From Lederbergia citrea (GTDB lineage Bacteria; Bacillota; Bacilli; Bacillales; Bacillaceae_C): 64,000 nucleotides of DNA. The stretch covers positions 744,001 through 808,000 of the forward strand of contig NZ_JAGYPH010000001.1 in the NCBI RefSeq assembly GCF_018343525.1. The letters run 5' to 3'. The notes beneath the pieces were generated by a model. It saw nothing but the letters and a program-made list of their open reading frames with translations. It did no database searches and had not been told where the DNA came from. Below are positions 63,093 to 64,000 of the stretch, piece by piece (the stretch's first letter is position 1; the number at the start of each line of letters is the position of its first letter). The translations under genes and the position numbers were made by a program.

Positions 63093-63630
63093 CAAGACTG
63101 TAGACAAACTCGAAAAAACGAGTTGTCTACAGTTTTTTTATTTTTATAATGGATAGAGCGAGTTTTCCGAAGCTTACCACTCACTTTCCGCGGGGCGAGC
63201 GCCGAGCCGCTGCGTCGCTGCGCTCCTTTAGTCTCTCGGCTGTCTCGCAGATCCCGCAGGAGTCGAGCGGACGCTTCTCCAAACCAATAAAATCTATATT
63301 TTAAACAAATGAAAAGTCAACCAGATCGGTTAACTTTACGCAAAATATTATCCTATGGAAACTTTTAAATCATAAATCTCCATATATGTACTAAAAAACA
63401 TTGATTGTTGACTTTTTAACATAGCAACCTTTTATTTGAAAGTGAGTATAAAGCAAAAGTAATAACCCCCTTAGGGTTTAGGGTATTATTTCTTTTTTCT
63501 TTAGGCTCTAAAGATTAAATATGGATTTAAGCAGGTTCCGTTGATTGGAGTGGAAGGCGGCAACTCCTGCGGGAAAAGCTCACCGACCGCCCGCGGAAAG
63601 CGTCCGCCTGGAGCGGAAATCAACATCCAA
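63093..63630. repeat. Composite dispersed repeat, right copy (inverted)
   Basis: Same composite as 1-519, on the opposite strand. From left: terminator hairpin (63097-63135), GC-rich foldback (about 63170-63285), AT-rich spacer, then a second foldback (63533-63630). That foldback pairs GTTGATT at one end with AATCAAC at the other and has GGAAGGCGG/CCGCCTGGAGCGG inside. The left copy is cut off by the window in this last module. The direction of the two copies is opposite, giving an inverted repeat across about 62.5 kb. Confidence 0.75.
63097..63140 (+). terminator. odhB terminator
   Basis: ACTGTAGACAACTCG-type arms around a six-base loop and a long T-run. It is the edge of the right-hand composite repeat. 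Confidence 0.85.
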
Positions 63631-63713
63631 GTGCAACACATCTTTTTTTATTCATGAATGAGGAGGTAGGTCGAATATGCTGATATGAAGGAACGTAAAA
63701 GGAGGCAACCAAT

Positions 63714-64000
63714 TTGGCATTAACATTAAAAGAGGCAAAATTTGAACATGAATTTTGGCTTCAAGTGCTGGGAGACCATTCAAGGTTTATCCTTGATTCC
63801 TTAAGTCCATCTGAAACAAAAGCCATAGCAACAGCAAAAAGATTAAAAACAGAATTTGATCATTTGTTGACTGAAGCAAGAAATTTAAATAATTTGCAAA
63901 GTGCTGCAAAAGTGACTCAGAGGGCTGAACTATTAGTCAAAGAACTAAAAAGTTTTAAGCTTTCATTACTGGAAAGACTGATCTTTAAAAAAGTTAAAAT
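63714..64000 (+). CDS. DUF2935 protein (partial, cut by window end)
   Basis: The frame starts with TTG at 63714, nine bases after AAAGGAGG, and runs open to the window end (about 95 residues). The start, (M)ALTLKEAKFEHEFWLQVLGDH then SRFILDSLSPSETKA, matches the first helical repeat of DUF2935 (x-F-W-L-x-x-x-x-D/E-H-x-x-F-I). These proteins are four-helix-bundle types with possible metal binding; function unknown. The 3' end is missing. Confidence 0.75.
   Translation, partial: MALTLKEAKFEHEFWLQVLGDHSRFILDSLSPSETKAIATAKRLKTEFDHLLTEARNLNNLQSAAKVTQRAELLVKELKSFKLSLLERLIFKKVK

Overview
The window comes from the chromosome of a low-GC, endospore-forming Bacillaceae (Bacillus sensu lato). Evidence: AGGAGG ribosome-binding sites with many TTG/GTG starts; spore genes (an H-type small acid-soluble protein, several YheC/YheD-family proteins, a CotY/CotZ relative); the firmicute S-box, L-box and cobalamin riboswitches; and two-gene LigD/Ku end joining. 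I see no rRNA, true tRNA, CRISPR array, IS transposase or prophage. The two ends of the window carry inverted, diverged copies of one composite non-coding repeat of about 520 bp.

Region by region. 0.5-9.3 kb: housekeeping and accessory genes (zinc-ribbon protein, secreted CAP-domain protein, MATE pump, DUF2639, GNAT, DUF4870, tubby-like protein, divergent ligD/ku, PAP2 phosphatase). 9.3-14.2 kb: a cold-shock gene with a long upstream region, then a class I ribonucleotide reductase operon (alpha, flavodoxin-like NrdI, beta) behind a cobalamin riboswitch. 14.4-16.9 kb: an MFS transporter, then a complete SAM riboswitch with its own sigma-A promoter, a dispersed foldback repeat, and a two-domain AhpD-like protein.

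17.0-43.3 kb is the striking part. It holds six YheC/YheD-type ATP-grasp proteins, one other ATP-grasp ligase and a MurF-like ligase. With them are ATP sulfurylase, APS kinase, a PHP phosphoesterase, a TauE-type permease and three different sulfotransferases. Sugar genes are a nucleotidyltransferase (SpsI/RmlA type), a UDP-glucose dehydrogenase, several glycosyltransferases, and a 991-residue protein that looks like glycosyltransferase + alginate-lyase-type domain + glycosyltransferase. A Cys-poor CotY/CotZ homologue closes the block. The simplest reading is a spore-surface locus that makes a sulfated, uronic-acid-containing glycan, probably decorated with or linked to amino acids. Sat and CysC would make PAPS, the sulfotransferases would use it, and the PHP enzyme would clear the by-product pAp. 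The individual families are known; the pathway as a whole is my inference.

43.3-63.1 kb: two unrecognised adjacent genes, YmaF, CorA, SspH, VOC, HAD and DUF1801 proteins, a small holin-like type I toxin with a sequestered ribosome-binding site, a lysine riboswitch with a LysP-type permease, a polysaccharide deacetylase, DUF421, a TM/HTH protein with a small MltG-like protein, YhdT-PanF, an MFS exporter, a MOSC protein, a small heat-shock protein and odhAB (2-oxoglutarate dehydrogenase E1/E2). The window ends inside a DUF2935 gene.

Functions were assigned by reading the translations. Start codons were moved downstream where a ribosome-binding site clearly favoured it.
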